This document shows, piece after piece, positions 1-9,204 of a DNA stretch of 64,000 nt. The position numbers and the translations under genes are program-made. This DNA is from DATEDA01 sp963789885 (GTDB lineage Bacteria > Pseudomonadota > Gammaproteobacteria > Burkholderiales > SG8-39). Under the pieces are notes generated by a model. It saw only the letters and a program-made list of their open reading frames with translations, had not been told where the DNA came from and did no database searches. The stretch spans positions 124,001 to 188,000 of the forward strand of contig CAWBNB010000050.1 of the NCBI GenBank assembly GCA_963789885.1, written 5' to 3'. Numbering within the stretch: position 1 is the stretch's first letter; every line of letters starts with the position of its first letter.

Positions 1-993
1 GGCGCGGACGAGCCCGCCAAGGCGGGCGATGAGCCGGGCGATCGCGGGTTCGAGCTCGGCGCCGTGGTTGAGCACCTCGTCGAGCGCGAACGTGATCGGC
101 ATCTCGACGCCGAGCCGCCTGGCGAGCGCGGCGACCGCTTCGGTCGAGAAGGCGCCCTCGGTCACCTCCTTGCGCCCGGCAAGCACCTCGGCGAGCTTCC
201 GCCCTTCGCCGAGCGCGACGCCGAGGGAGGTGTTGCGCGATTGCAGGCTGTTCGCGGTCAGCATCAGGTCGCCGATCCCGGACAGCCCCATGAAGGTATC
301 GCGCTTCGCACCCTTCGCCAGGCCGAGCCGCATCGCTTCCGCCAGCCCGAGCGTGATCAGCGTCGCACGTGCGTTCTCGCCGAGCTTTCTGCCGGCGGCG
401 ATCCCGCTCCCGATGCTGATCACGTTCTTCATGACGCCCCCGATCGCGGCGCCGATCACGTCGTCGGAGGGGTGAATGCAGAAACGGGGGTTCGCGATCT
501 CGCGCGCGAGCCGGGCGCGCACATCGTCATCCGCGCAGGCGAGCGTCACGGCGCACGGCAGGTCGACCGCGATCTCGCGCGCGAACGACGGCCCCGACAG
601 CACGGCGACCGTCGCGCCGGGCAGGGTCTCGGCCAGGACTTCGGGCATCAGCGCGCAGGTGCCGCGCTCGATCCCCTTGGAGCAGGTCACCACCGGCGTA
701 CCGGCGGCCAGGAACGGCCGCATGTTCGCTGCCACGCCGCGCACGTGCTGCGCGGGCACCGCCATCAGGATGAAGTCCCGCTCACGTGTCGCGGGTGCGA
801 TGTCGTTGGTCGCCGTGATCCCTGGCACAAGACCCACACCAGCGAGGAACAACGGGTTCACCCCCTCCCCGTTGATCCCCGCGACGACCTCGGGTTCACG
901 CGCCCAGATGAGGCAGTCGTGACCCGATCTGCGGATCACGCACGCCATTGCGGTGCCGAACGCACCGCCGCCGATGATTCCCACCCGCGCCAT
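1..993 (-). CDS. gpsA: NAD(P)H-dependent glycerol-3-phosphate dehydrogenase (3' end outside window)
   Basis: Reduces dihydroxyacetone phosphate to sn-glycerol 3-phosphate for phospholipid synthesis; cytosolic. About 331 residues are visible from the ATG at 993, and the C-terminus runs off the left edge. The N-terminus shows a Rossmann nucleotide-binding loop (GIIGGGAFGTAMA), then the family motifs LSGPSFAREIA and, near residue 190, VMKNVISIGSGI with the catalytic lysine. These motifs and the order are diagnostic of GpsA. It is transcribed away from the ABC importer at 1105; the intervening 111 bases carry an FNR/FixK-type promoter facing the importer. No frameshift is seen. Confidence 0.93.
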   Translation of the reverse strand, partial: MARVGIIGGGAFGTAMACVIRRSGHDCLIWAREPEVVAGINGEGVNPLFLAGVGLVPGITATNDIAPATRERDFILMAVPAQHVRGVAANMRPFLAAGTPVVTCSKGIERGTCALMPEVLAETLPGATVAVLSGPSFAREIAVDLPCAVTLACADDDVRARLAREIANPRFCIHPSDDVIGAAIGGVMKNVISIGSGIAAGRKLGENARATLITLGLAEAMRLGLAKGAKRDTFMGLSGIGDLMLTANSLQSRNTSLGVALGEGRKLAEVLAGRKEVTEGAFSTEAVAALARRLGVEMPITFALDEVLNHGAELEPAIARLIARLGGLVRA

Positions 994-1026
994 GAGTGGA
1001 TCTTGCGGGGGGCAACCGGTATGCTC

Positions 1027-1067
1027 TTGACAAACATCAAACCCAGGACCGCGCCGGCCTCTACATT
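1027..1067 (+). promoter_or_regulatory. FNR/FixK-type box with -10, upstream of ABC importer operon
   Basis: TTGACAAACATCAA at 1027-1040 is a perfect TTGA-N6-TCAA palindrome. A TACATT hexamer starts 21 bases after it (1062-1067). This places the box centre near -41.5, the class II geometry of FNR-family activators. The predicted start is near 1075, about 30 bases before the ATG at 1105. A strong AAAGGAGGGG ribosome site lies between. Confidence 0.75.
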
Positions 1068-1104
1068 TTCCGGCGTCGCTCGTTTTCCTGAAAGGAGGGG
1101 AGTC

Positions 1105-2229
1105 ATGGCTCGACGCCTGAAGATGATCGCGGTGGCGCTGGCGGGGATGCTTGCCGTCGCCGGTCACGCCGCAGCGCAGCAGGTCGAGGACGAGTTGGTC
1201 CTCATCACCCCGGTCGCGAAGACGCTCACGGATCCGTCGCTCGCGGAGTTCGTCAAGTACGCGAAGGAGCGCTGGAACGTCACGGTCAAGGCGAGCGCGC
1301 TCGCGGCCGGGACGCCCGTCGCCTACGGGCAGATCGTCGAATGGAAGGGCCGGCCGCAGGCGGACATCTTCTGGGGCGGGGAGAGCGCGCTCTTCGACAA
1401 GCTCGCCGAGCAGAAGCTGCTCGCGCGGCTCGATCTGCCGAAGGACGTCGTGGACGCGATCCCGGCGAGCATCGGCAAGCCGAAGCCGATTCCGCTCAAG
1501 GACCCGAACGGCTTCTGGATCGGCACGGTGCTCGAGCCGTACGGCCTCGTGTATCACCCGCGCCTCTTCCAGCGGCTCGGAATCCAGCCGCCCAAGGACT
1601 GGGACGATCTGCTCGATCCCAAGCTGCGGGGCAATGTCGCACAGTGTGCGCCGACGCGCTCCTCGAGCAGCCACGCGACCTACGAAGTGATCCTGCAGCG
1701 CGACGGCGATGCCAAGGGCTGGGAGTGGCTGAAGCGCCTGGGCGGGAACACCGGCATGTTCACCGCCCGCAGCCGTGACGTGCCCTCGGTCGTGGCGAAG
1801 GGGGAGTTCGCCGCCGGGTTCGCGGTGCCGAGCTACATGGCGTTCGAGGATCGACTGGCCGGCTTCGACATCAAGTTCGTCGCGCCGAAGACCGCCTGGA
1901 TCACGCCGGAGCCGATCGCGATCCTGGCGGGCGCGAAGCACCCGCAGGCGGCGCGCGCGTTCATCGAGTTCATGCTGAGCGAGCGCGGGCAGAAGGTGGC
2001 GATGGAGCGGGGCGTGTTCCCGATCACGCCGAAGTACCGCGTCCAGGGCGCCCCCGGGTCGAGGGCGGAGATGGCGGTCGAGTTCACCGGCGGCATGCGC
2101 TCCTACTTCGACGTCGAGGTGACCAACATCTACGACGACGACGTCGCGCAGAAGCGCTACGAGCAGGTGAACGCCACGTTCCGCAAGGAGATCGAGTCGG
2201 TCGCGGAACAGCTGAAGAAGAAGCCGTAA
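1105..2229 (+). CDS. ABC transporter periplasmic solute-binding protein (Fe3+/2-aminoethylphosphonate type)
   Basis: Periplasmic binding protein, 374 residues, of the family that includes FbpA-like ferric and PhnS-like aminoethylphosphonate binders. A signal peptide is clear (MARRLKMIAVALAGMLAVAG, cleavage after AAA-QQ). ATG at 1105 is chosen because of the AAAGGAGGGG ribosome site just upstream; the open frame extends far upstream only as non-coding GC-rich sequence. It leads an operon with an ATPase and a fused double permease, so this is a complete importer. The substrate is not readable from sequence; phosphonate or iron are both possible. The downstream phosphate transporter genes mildly favour a phosphorus substrate, which is inference only. 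Confidence 0.85.
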   Translation: MARRLKMIAVALAGMLAVAGHAAAQQVEDELVLITPVAKTLTDPSLAEFVKYAKERWNVTVKASALAAGTPVAYGQIVEWKGRPQADIFWGGESALFDKLAEQKLLARLDLPKDVVDAIPASIGKPKPIPLKDPNGFWIGTVLEPYGLVYHPRLFQRLGIQPPKDWDDLLDPKLRGNVAQCAPTRSSSSHATYEVILQRDGDAKGWEWLKRLGGNTGMFTARSRDVPSVVAKGEFAAGFAVPSYMAFEDRLAGFDIKFVAPKTAWITPEPIAILAGAKHPQAARAFIEFMLSERGQKVAMERGVFPITPKYRVQGAPGSRAEMAVEFTGGMRSYFDVEVTNIYDDDVAQKRYEQVNATFRKEIESVAEQLKKKP

Positions 2230-2254
2230 CTGCCCCCGCCCCCGGAGCGCGGCC

Positions 2255-3334
2255 GTGCGCATCGCGGTTCACGACCTCACCAAGCGCTTCGGACCCCTGA
2301 CGGTGGTCGACCGGGTGGGCTTCGCGATCGAGGAGGGCGAGCTCTTCACGCTCCTCGGTCCGTCGGGCTGCGGCAAGACCACGCTGCTGCGGCTGATCGC
2401 CGGCTTCTACGCGCCGGACGGCGGCGAGGTCCGTTTCGACGAGCGGGTGGTCAACGACGTGCCGCCGCACGAGCGCGGCATCGGCATGGTGTTCCAGAAC
2501 TACGCGCTGTGGCCGCACATGACGGTGTCCCAGAACATCGGCTATGGGCTCAAGCTGCGCAAGCTCGGCCGGTCCGAGATCGCCGATCGGGTCAAGGGCG
2601 TGCTCGAGAAGGTGCGTCTCGCCGGGCTCGGCGACCGCTATCCGGGGCAGCTCTCAGGCGGGCAGCAGCAGCGCGTCGCGCTCGCGCGCGCGCTCGTGCT
2701 GAATCCCGAGATCCTGCTGCTCGACGAGCCGCTCTCGAACCTCGACGCCAAGATCCGCGTGCAGGTGCGGCAGGAGATCCGGAAGCTCCAGCAGGAGCTC
2801 GGCATCACCACCGTCTACGTGACGCACGACCAGGAGGAGGCGCTCACGCTCTCGGACCGGATCGCGGTCTTCAACCAGGGCCGGGTGTTCCAGGTCGGCG
2901 CGCCCAAGACGCTCTACGAGCGGCCGGCCAACCGCTTCGTCGCGGACTTCATCGGCATCAACAACCTCATCGACGGCACGGTCGGCTCGGTCGACGCTGG
3001 ACGGGGCGTTCTCAGCGTCGAGACCGCGCTCGGCGTGCTGCGCGCGCTGCCGGAGGAGCGGCTGCGGCCCGGGGACCGATGCGTGACCTGCATCCGGCCC
3101 GAGAACATCGTCCTCGGCGGCGCGGCCGTCCCCGAGCGCAACGTCGTCGGCGGGACGATCGCGTTCGCCGCTTATCTCGGGAACACGTTGCGCTACGACG
3201 TGGACCTGGGGCAAGGGATCACGTTCAAGGCCGACGTCCGCGACCCGTGGCACCACGAGGAGATCCCGATCGGCACCGGCATCCAGGTGTCCTTCCCAGT
3301 GAGCGGCACGCTGGCGATTCCGGCCGATCGATGA
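2255..3334 (+). CDS. ABC transporter ATP-binding protein (FbpC/PotA-like)
   Basis: Cytoplasmic ATPase of the importer, 359 residues. Walker A GPSGCGKTT near residue 37, Q-loop, signature LSGGQQQR near 133, Walker B ILLLDEPLSNLD near 155 and the H-loop VTHDQEE are all present. A C-terminal TOBE-like regulatory region follows from about residue 240, as in ferric, spermidine and sugar importers. It begins 25 bases after the binding protein and its last codons overlap the permease ATG at 3331, so it is translationally coupled. Confidence 0.92.
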   Translation: MRIAVHDLTKRFGPLTVVDRVGFAIEEGELFTLLGPSGCGKTTLLRLIAGFYAPDGGEVRFDERVVNDVPPHERGIGMVFQNYALWPHMTVSQNIGYGLKLRKLGRSEIADRVKGVLEKVRLAGLGDRYPGQLSGGQQQRVALARALVLNPEILLLDEPLSNLDAKIRVQVRQEIRKLQQELGITTVYVTHDQEEALTLSDRIAVFNQGRVFQVGAPKTLYERPANRFVADFIGINNLIDGTVGSVDAGRGVLSVETALGVLRALPEERLRPGDRCVTCIRPENIVLGGAAVPERNVVGGTIAFAAYLGNTLRYDVDLGQGITFKADVRDPWHHEEIPIGTGIQVSFPVSGTLAIPADR

Positions 3335-5006
3335 AGCTTCCGCGCGCATCGCTCGCAACGCTCGGGTTCGCCCTGATCTGGACGTTCCTGATCGTCTTCG
3401 TCTTCTATCCGCTCACGCGGATCTTCTACGACGCCTTCACCAACGAGGCCGGGCAGTTCACGCTCGTGAACTTCTTCGAGTTCTTCACCGACTCGTTCTA
3501 CCTGCGCTCGCTCTGGAAGTCGCTCGCTGCTCGGCGTCGCGGCGGTGATCACCACGTCGGTGGTCGGGATCGCGGTCGCGTTCCTCCTCATCCGCTACGA
3601 CTTCCCCTACCGGAACCTGTTCTCGTATCTCACCATGCTGCCGATGATCCTGCCGCCGCTCGTCGGCGTGCTCGGCTTCGTGTTCATCCTCGGGCGCGCC
3701 GGCACGGTGAACGTGCTGCTCCACGACTGGTTCGGCCTGGAGCACCCGATCAACTTCGTGTACGGCGTGCACGGCGTGCTGCTCGTGGAGACGGTGCACC
3801 TCTTCCCGATGATGACGCTCAGCATCCTCGATGCGCTGGCGCGGGTCGATCCTTCGCTCGAGGAGGCGGCGCAGGGCATGGGCGCGAAGGGCTGGCGCCG
3901 GTTCTGGGACGTGACGCTGCCGCTCACCACGCCCGGCTACATTTCCGGCGCGCTGCTCGTCTTCATCTGGACCTTCGCCGATTTCGTCACCCCGCTCGTC
4001 CTCGGCGTGCAGGACCTGCTCGCGCCGCAGGCGTACCTGAACATCGTGCAGTTCGTCGACCGGCGGATCTTCCGCATGGGCATCGTCATCTCGGCGCTGC
4101 TCGTGATGCTCGCGATCGTGTTCGTGCTCGCCGCCCGCCAGTACGTGGCGATCAAGGACTACAGCTCGCTCGCCTACTCGAAGGTCGAGCGCCGCCGGCT
4201 CGGGCCGGTCGCGCGCTGGCTCGCCGTCGGGTTCCTCTCGCTGCTGCTCTTCGTGTCGTTCGCGCCGCAGGTCGGCGTGCTGCTCGCCGCGGTCGGCCGC
4301 GGCTGGTCGCTCACGCCGTTCCCCGTCCAGTACACGCTCGAGTTCTTCGAGCAGGTGAGCGTGGAGACGCCGAAGTTCATCGTGAACTCGCTGCTGTTCT
4401 GCGGGATCGCCGTGGCGTTGTGCCTCGCTGATCGGTGTGCCGATGGCGTGGATCATGGGCCGCACGCAGGCGCCTGGGCGGGGCGCGATGGACGCGCTCA
4501 CCACGCTGATGCTTGCCATCCCGGGGACCGCAGTCGGCATCGCCTACGTTCGGGCGTTCAACTTCCCGCTGCCGTTCATCGACGTCCCGCTCATCGGGAT
4601 GTGGATCATCCTGCCGCTCGTGCTTGCCGTACGCCGGCTGCCCTACACGGTGCGCGGCAGCTATTCCTCGCTCCTGCTCGTGCACAGGTCCATGGAGGAG
4701 GCGGCCGCGAACGTCGGCGCGACGAAGCTGCGCACCTTCCGGGACATCACGGTGCCGCTCGTCTGGAAGGGCATCTTCGTCGGGGCGCTCTTCTCCTTCA
4801 TCACCTCGATCCAGGAGGCCTCGTCGACGATCTTCCTCACCCTCGGCGGCTGGGAGATGATGCCGTTCGGCATCTTCACCTTCTACATCGCCGGCTCGCA
4901 GAGCCAGGCGGCGGCGCTCGGCGTGATCCTGATCGTGGTGTGCGCGGTGAGCCTCTTCGTGGTGAACCGGATCGCCGGGACGCGGGTCGGCGGGCTGTTC
5001 GGCTGA
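3331..5006 (+). CDS. ABC transporter fused double permease, frameshifted twice as given
   Basis: Inner-membrane permease made of two fused halves, each with an EAA-type loop (SLEEAAQGMGAKGWRRFWDV and SMEEAAANVGATKLRTFRDI), as in FbpB/ThiP-like importers. The frame starts at ATG 3331 and breaks near 3526, where one extra base sits in AAGTCGCTC-G-CTGCTCGGC. It breaks again near 4427 in TGCCTC-G-CTGATCGGT. Removing one base at each site restores a 557-residue protein with no other defect. The two breaks share the same local context. I read them as sequence errors or, less likely, real inactivation. Operon partner of the genes at 1105 and 2255. Confidence 0.82.
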
Positions 5007-5028
5007 CGCGGTTGCCGGGGAACGCCCG

Positions 5029-6033
5029 ATGTCGGCCTTGACGCTGCTCGTCGTGCTGCTCGCGATCGCGCTCGCCTTCGACTTTCTCAACGGCTTCCAC
5101 GACAGCGCGAACGTCGTCGCCACGATCATCGCCTCGCAGGCGATGAGCGCCCGCGGGGCGCTCGCGCTCGCCGCGGCCGCGAACCTCGCCGGACCGTTCC
5201 TGTTCGGCGTCTCCGTCGCGCAGACGGTCGGCGCAGAGATCGTGGAGCCGCGCGCCGTCACCATCGCGGTGGTGCTGGCCGCGCTCCTCAGTGCGAGCCT
5301 CTGGGACCTCGCCACCTGGTACTTGGGTCTTCCGGTCAGCTCGTCGCATGCGCTCGTCGGCGGCATCGTCGGCGCCGCCGGGGCCGGGTCGGGCACGGCC
5401 GCGATCCAGGCCGCCGGGTTGTGGAAGGTGGGGATCGCGCTGCTCGTCTCGCCGCTCCTCGGGTTCGTCGTCGCGCTGGCGGTCATGCAGGCGATGCGCT
5501 GGCTGCTGCGCGACGCGACGCCGCGGGCGAACGTCGAGCTGTCGCGCGCGCAGGTGGTCACCGCGACCGCGCTCGCCCTGAGCCATGGCGCGAACGACGC
5601 GCAGAAGACGATGGGCGTGATAGCGCTGGGGCTGGTGACGCTCGGCTTCACGCCGGCGTTCGTCGTGCCGTGGTGGGTCGTTGCGGCGAGCGCGGGCGCG
5701 ATCTCGCTCGGGACCTCGGCGGGCGGATGGCGCATCATCCGCACCCTCGGCGCGCGCTTCTACCGCGTGCGCCCGATCCATGCGTTCACCTCGCAGCTCG
5801 CCTCGGCCGCGGTCATCCTGGTGGCGTCGTTCGGCGGACGGCCGGTCAGCTCGACCCAGGTCGTCAGCATGGCGATCCTCGGCGCGGGCGCCGCCGAGCG
5901 CAAATCGAAGGTGCGCTGGGCGGTGCTCGGCGATCTCGCGGCTGCCTGGGTGCTCACCGTCCCCGCCACCGCGCTGCTCGCCGTCCCGATCTTCTACCTT
6001 GCCGACGCGCTGTTGCGTCACGGAGGCTGGTGA
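5029..6033 (+). CDS. pit: Inorganic phosphate transporter, Pit family
   Basis: Proton- or metal-coupled low-affinity phosphate permease, 334 residues, mostly hydrophobic with about ten membrane segments. Both halves carry the PiT signature: DFLNGFHDSANVVATI near residue 14 and ALSHGANDAQKTMGVI near residue 185. It lies 22 bases after the ABC permease, and its TGA overlaps the ATG of the DUF47 gene. Pit next to a DUF47/PhoU-like protein is a widespread bacterial pairing. Confidence 0.93.
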   Translation: MSALTLLVVLLAIALAFDFLNGFHDSANVVATIIASQAMSARGALALAAAANLAGPFLFGVSVAQTVGAEIVEPRAVTIAVVLAALLSASLWDLATWYLGLPVSSSHALVGGIVGAAGAGSGTAAIQAAGLWKVGIALLVSPLLGFVVALAVMQAMRWLLRDATPRANVELSRAQVVTATALALSHGANDAQKTMGVIALGLVTLGFTPAFVVPWWVVAASAGAISLGTSAGGWRIIRTLGARFYRVRPIHAFTSQLASAAVILVASFGGRPVSSTQVVSMAILGAGAAERKSKVRWAVLGDLAAAWVLTVPATALLAVPIFYLADALLRHGGW

Positions 6034-6659
6034 TGGGCTGGTTCGACGGCGGACTCCGGGAGAGCAACAAGTTCGTTTCCATGCTGATCGCCCAGGCGGC
6101 GAAGACGCTCGAGGGGATCCGGTATCTCGAAAGCATGGTCGACCGGGTGGACGCGCAGTCGACCGACTCCCTGCGCGCGCTTGCGGAGGGCGCGAGCGAG
6201 CTGCGCCGCGTGCTGATCGACGAGTTGCACAAGACGTTCATCACGCCGCTCGACCGCGAGGACATCTTCAATCTGTCGCATTGCTACGAGGACATGGTGA
6301 CCTATGCGCTGACCACCATGGAGGAGATGTACATCCTCAGGGTCGGCGCCGACGACTACATCCGGCGGATGATCGTGCTCGTGCGCGAGGAGGCGGAGGA
6401 GCTGCAACTCGCGATCCTGCGTCTCGCGAAGAACGCGCGGGTGGCGGGCGATCACGCGCGCGAGGTGCGCCGGAAGGAGCAGGAAGTGGAACGCCTGTAC
6501 CGGGCCGCCATCAAGGACCTGTTCGCGGCCGCCACGGTTCCCGAGCGGCTGCCCGCGCTGTTCTACCGCCGCGAGGTCTATCGGCACATTTCCAACATGT
6601 CGGACCGCGCCGACTCGGCGGCAAACGTGCTCGGGATGGTGGTGATGAAGCTCGCGTAG
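6033..6659 (+). CDS. DUF47 family PhoU-like putative phosphate transport regulator
   Basis: Cytoplasmic, largely helical protein of 208 residues in the DUF47 (PhoU-like helical bundle) family, thought to modulate the partner Pit transporter. Its start ATG overlaps the stop of the Pit gene (TGATG), so the two are translationally coupled. Acidic motifs such as REDIFNLSHCYEDM and REEAEELQLAI fit the metal-binding helices of this family. It ends the operon; the next gene has its own FNR/FixK-type promoter. Confidence 0.88.
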   Translation: MGWFDGGLRESNKFVSMLIAQAAKTLEGIRYLESMVDRVDAQSTDSLRALAEGASELRRVLIDELHKTFITPLDREDIFNLSHCYEDMVTYALTTMEEMYILRVGADDYIRRMIVLVREEAEELQLAILRLAKNARVAGDHAREVRRKEQEVERLYRAAIKDLFAAATVPERLPALFYRREVYRHISNMSDRADSAANVLGMVVMKLA

Positions 6660-6686
6660 CGGGGATCGCCGCTGCCCGCTTGGCGC

Positions 6687-6727
6687 TTGACTGAACTCAA
6701 GCCGCAATGGGCCCCGCGCGGTACCCT
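6687..6727 (+). promoter_or_regulatory. FNR/FixK-type box with -10, upstream of CBS-USP operon
   Basis: TTGACTGAACTCAA at 6687-6700, then exactly 21 bases, then TACCCT at 6722-6727. Predicted start near 6735, leaving a leader of about 28 bases with GGAGG before the ATG at 6763. Confidence 0.78.
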
Positions 6728-6762
6728 TGCACGCGTCAAGGCACGTCCAGGAGGACCGCCCA

Positions 6763-7233
6763 ATGAAGCTCCGGGATCTCTGCAGCCGCGACGTCGTCAC
6801 GGCCGGGCCGCTCGCCACCCTGCGCGAGGCGTCGTTGCTGATGCGTCAGGGCCACGTCGGGGCGCTTGTCGTCATCGAGCGCCAGGGCGGCGCGGAGCGC
6901 CCCGTCGGGATCGTCACCGACCGCGACATCGTCGTCGCCGTGATCGCGGTGCCGGGTGCGCGCCCCGAGGGAATCCGGGTCGGCGACATCATGTCCTCGC
7001 CGGTCGTCCTGGTCCGCGAAAGCGACGGTGTCTTCGAAGCGCTCCGGGCGATGAGCGAGCACGGCGTGCGCAGGCTGCCCGTGGTCGCGGAGGACGGGAC
7101 GCTCGCCGGCATCGTCACCGCGGACGACGTCCTCCGGGTCATGGCGGCGGAGCTGGCGAACCTGGGTACCGCCCTGCGGCGCGGCCGCGAGCGCGAGGCG
7201 ACCGAGCGGGGCCGTCTGGAGTTCCCCTCCTAG
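6763..7233 (+). CDS. CBS-domain pair protein (Hrp1-like)
   Basis: Cytoplasmic protein of 156 residues consisting of two CBS motifs (about residues 8-65 and 75-135), the adenine-nucleotide sensing Bateman module. The motifs GIVTDRDIVVAVI and GIVTADDVLRVM mark the ends of each CBS unit. ATG 6763 is chosen for the CCAGGAGGACC ribosome site. Stand-alone CBS proteins of this kind occur in hypoxia regulons such as mycobacterial Hrp1. It is 13 bases upstream of a USP gene, under an FNR/FixK-type box. A paralogue is at 37995. Confidence 0.9.
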   Translation: MKLRDLCSRDVVTAGPLATLREASLLMRQGHVGALVVIERQGGAERPVGIVTDRDIVVAVIAVPGARPEGIRVGDIMSSPVVLVRESDGVFEALRAMSEHGVRRLPVVAEDGTLAGIVTADDVLRVMAAELANLGTALRRGREREATERGRLEFPS

Positions 7234-7246
7234 GCGCCGGCAGGCA

Positions 7247-7735
7247 ATGTACCGGCGCATTCTGGTGGCAGTCGACGGCAGCGGCACCTCGCAACTGGCG
7301 CTCGCTCAGGGCATCGAGCTCGCCAAGGAACCCCAGGCGCGGCTGCGGCTCATCCACGTCGTCGATGAACTGGCAGTGAACATCGGGCCGGCGTCTACGC
7401 CGAACGATTTCTGGCGGGCGGCCCGGAAGGCGGGCGAGCGCGTTCTCGAAGAGGCGAAAGCCCGCGCGCAGAAGGCCGGTGTCGAGCCGGAGACGAAGCT
7501 CCTCGAGATCCGGACTCTCGGCGCCCTGGTCAGGCGGGTGGCGAGCTCGATCGTCGCTGAAGCCGAACGGTGGGAAGCCGACCTGATCGTGATCGGGACG
7601 CACGGCCGTCGGGGCCTGAGCAAGCTCGTCCTCGGCAGCACGGCCGACGGTGTCGTGCGAACCGCGGGGAGGCCGGTATTGTTGATCCCCGGGAGCGGGC
7701 TCACGACGAGGCGCGCCCGTTCACGTCGCGCCTGA
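7247..7735 (+). CDS. Universal stress protein, single UspA domain, ATP-binding type
   Basis: Cytoplasmic USP of 162 residues. The N-terminus MYRRILVAVDGSGTS and the C-terminal G-2x-G-9x-G-S loop (GTHGRRGLSKLVLGSTADG) mark the ATP-binding subclass. It is the second gene of the CBS-USP operon. A related USP starts at 14141 on the other strand. USPs of this class promote survival under energy or oxygen limitation; the specific partner is unknown. It converges with the hydrolase gene ending at 7771. Confidence 0.92.
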   Translation: MYRRILVAVDGSGTSQLALAQGIELAKEPQARLRLIHVVDELAVNIGPASTPNDFWRAARKAGERVLEEAKARAQKAGVEPETKLLEIRTLGALVRRVASSIVAEAERWEADLIVIGTHGRRGLSKLVLGSTADGVVRTAGRPVLLIPGSGLTTRRARSRRA

Positions 7736-7770
7736 ATTCCGGGTGCGCGTCGCAGCCGAGCGGCGGACGA

Positions 7771-8439
7771 TCACTCCTCGCGTTCGTCGCGCGCCGGCGC
7801 AGGCGCGAGATGGCGCACGAACCAGCGCGTGGCGAGACGGGCCACTTCCTCCAGTGCGCCACGCTCGCCGAAAAGGTGGGTTGCACCGGGCACGATCGCG
7901 ACCTCGCGATCGCAGTGGACGAGCGCGTCGCGCGCCGATTCATTCATCTCGATCACGCCATGGTCGTGCCCGCCGACGATGAGCAGAGTCGGCGCCCGCA
8001 CCTCCGCGAGCAGGGCGTCACCGGTCAGATCGGGCCGTCCGCCGCGCGAGACGACGGCTCGGACCGCTTCGGGCATCGCCGCCGCGACCCGCAGCGCGGA
8101 CGCCGCGCCGGTGCTCGCGCCGAACAGCCCGACCGGGAGCCCGCGGGTCTGCGGGTGACTGCGTACGAACCGCACCGCGTGCCCGAGGCGTTCGGTGAGG
8201 AGATCGATGTCGAACCGGGTCTCGTAGTCCTGGTCCTCCTCCGGCGTGAGCAGATCGAGGAGCAGGGTGGCGAGGCCGGCGCGGCGCAGCTCGGCCGCGA
8301 CGAACTGGTTGCGCGGCGAGTGGCGGCCGGAGCCGCTCCCATGCGAGAAGACGACGAGCCCGGACGGTTTCGCCGGGAGGTCGAGCGCGCCCTCGAGCGC
8401 GACGCGGCCCGCCGGGATCGAGACGAGCGACTCTCTCAC
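7771..8439 (-). CDS. Dienelactone hydrolase-like alpha/beta hydrolase
   Basis: Alpha/beta hydrolase of 222 residues. The nucleophile elbow is GLFGASTGAA (Ser near residue 105), with an acidic residue in LIVGGHDHGVIE and the histidine in PGATHLFGE completing a plausible triad. The GTG start at 8439 overlaps the stop of the upstream phosphoribosyltransferase (GTGA), so the two are coupled. In mycobacteria the same two domains are fused in one protein of the DosR regulon (Rv0571c type). The substrate is unknown. Confidence 0.85.
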   Translation of the reverse strand: MRESLVSIPAGRVALEGALDLPAKPSGLVVFSHGSGSGRHSPRNQFVAAELRRAGLATLLLDLLTPEEDQDYETRFDIDLLTERLGHAVRFVRSHPQTRGLPVGLFGASTGAASALRVAAAMPEAVRAVVSRGGRPDLTGDALLAEVRAPTLLIVGGHDHGVIEMNESARDALVHCDREVAIVPGATHLFGERGALEEVARLATRWFVRHLAPAPARDEREE

Positions 8440-9095
8440 CGCCGGTTCCTGGGGCTCGCTTTCGAACCGCGCACGAGCAGATCGACCACTTCGTCGTCCG
8501 TCACCTGTCCGAACTCGCGGTAGAACTGCCCGACCGCGAAGAATTCCTCGGGCGCCTCGAGGCACACGACCTCGTCGGCGTAGGGCCGTACGCGCTCGAG
8601 GCTGTCCGGCGCGGCGACCGGGACGGCGCAGACCAGCCGCTCGGGCTGCTTCGCCCGCGCCGCGTGCAGCGCGGCGATCATCGTCGCACCGGTCGCGAGC
8701 CCGTCGTCGACGACGATCACGACTCTTCCCTTCAGGTCGATCGGGGGGCGCTCGGGCGTGTAGAGTGCCCGGCGTTTGCGCAACAGCTCGAGCTGCTCCT
8801 GTTTTTCGCGCGCGAGGTACGCCTCGTCGGCGCCGTAGCTCGCCGCGTAGTCCGCCACGTACGCCCAGCCGGTCTCGTCGATCGCCCCGACCGCGAACTC
8901 GGCGCTGCTCGGGGAGCGGAGCTTGCGCACGAGCACGACGTCGATCTCGCCGCCGAGCTCCTCGGCGAGTACTCGACCCATCTCCACCGCGCCGCGGGGG
9001 ATCGCGAGCACCACGGGGTTGCGGCCGCGGAACTTTGCGAGCGGCCTGGCGAGCTGCCGGGCGGCGTCGGTCCGAGATAGGAAGATGATCGACAT
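8436..9095 (-). CDS. Phosphoribosyltransferase-domain protein
   Basis: Type I PRTase fold, 219 residues from the ATG at 9095. The PRPP-binding loop is VVIVVDDGLATGATM near residue 125, with an early AIPRGAVEMG loop. Such proteins lack a clear base specificity and are usually annotated simply as phosphoribosyltransferase. The predicted transcription start falls on or next to the A of the ATG, and no ribosome site precedes it, so it may be leaderless. An upstream in-frame ATG at 9242 exists but would place the promoter inside the gene. Coupled to the hydrolase at 8439. Confidence 0.85.
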   Translation of the reverse strand: MSIIFLSRTDAARQLARPLAKFRGRNPVVLAIPRGAVEMGRVLAEELGGEIDVVLVRKLRSPSSAEFAVGAIDETGWAYVADYAASYGADEAYLAREKQEQLELLRKRRALYTPERPPIDLKGRVVIVVDDGLATGATMIAALHAARAKQPERLVCAVPVAAPDSLERVRPYADEVVCLEAPEEFFAVGQFYREFGQVTDDEVVDLLVRGSKASPRNRR

Positions 9096-9102
9096 TCCGG
9101 CA

Positions 9103-9143
9103 ATGTTCCGTCTCCGGCGGACGGGCAGGTTGCGCGAGATCAA
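9103..9143 (-). promoter_or_regulatory. FNR/FixK-type box with -10, upstream of PRTase-hydrolase operon
   Basis: On the minus strand TTGATCTCGCGCAA (9143-9130; one base off TTGA-N6-TCAA) is followed after 21 bases by GAACAT (9108-9103). The start would fall at 9095-9096, the first base of the coding region. It forms a divergent pair with the box at 9205. Confidence 0.65.
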
Positions 9144-9204
9144 CTCGGCGTGAAGTGGGGCGCGGTCGGCCGTCCGGCCGCTCAGGCGGGAGCGTGCGGC
9201 CCGG

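Noticed and set aside
64..1104. N-terminal extension of the solute-binding protein frame back to 64
   Set aside because: It lies antisense to gpsA, and the ATG at 1105 has a strong ribosome site and starts a clean signal peptide.
3500..4440. Programmed ribosomal frameshifting in the fused permease
   Set aside because: Two shifts in one gene plus others in unrelated genes, without slippery heptamers or conserved stimulators I can see; base errors are the simpler explanation.
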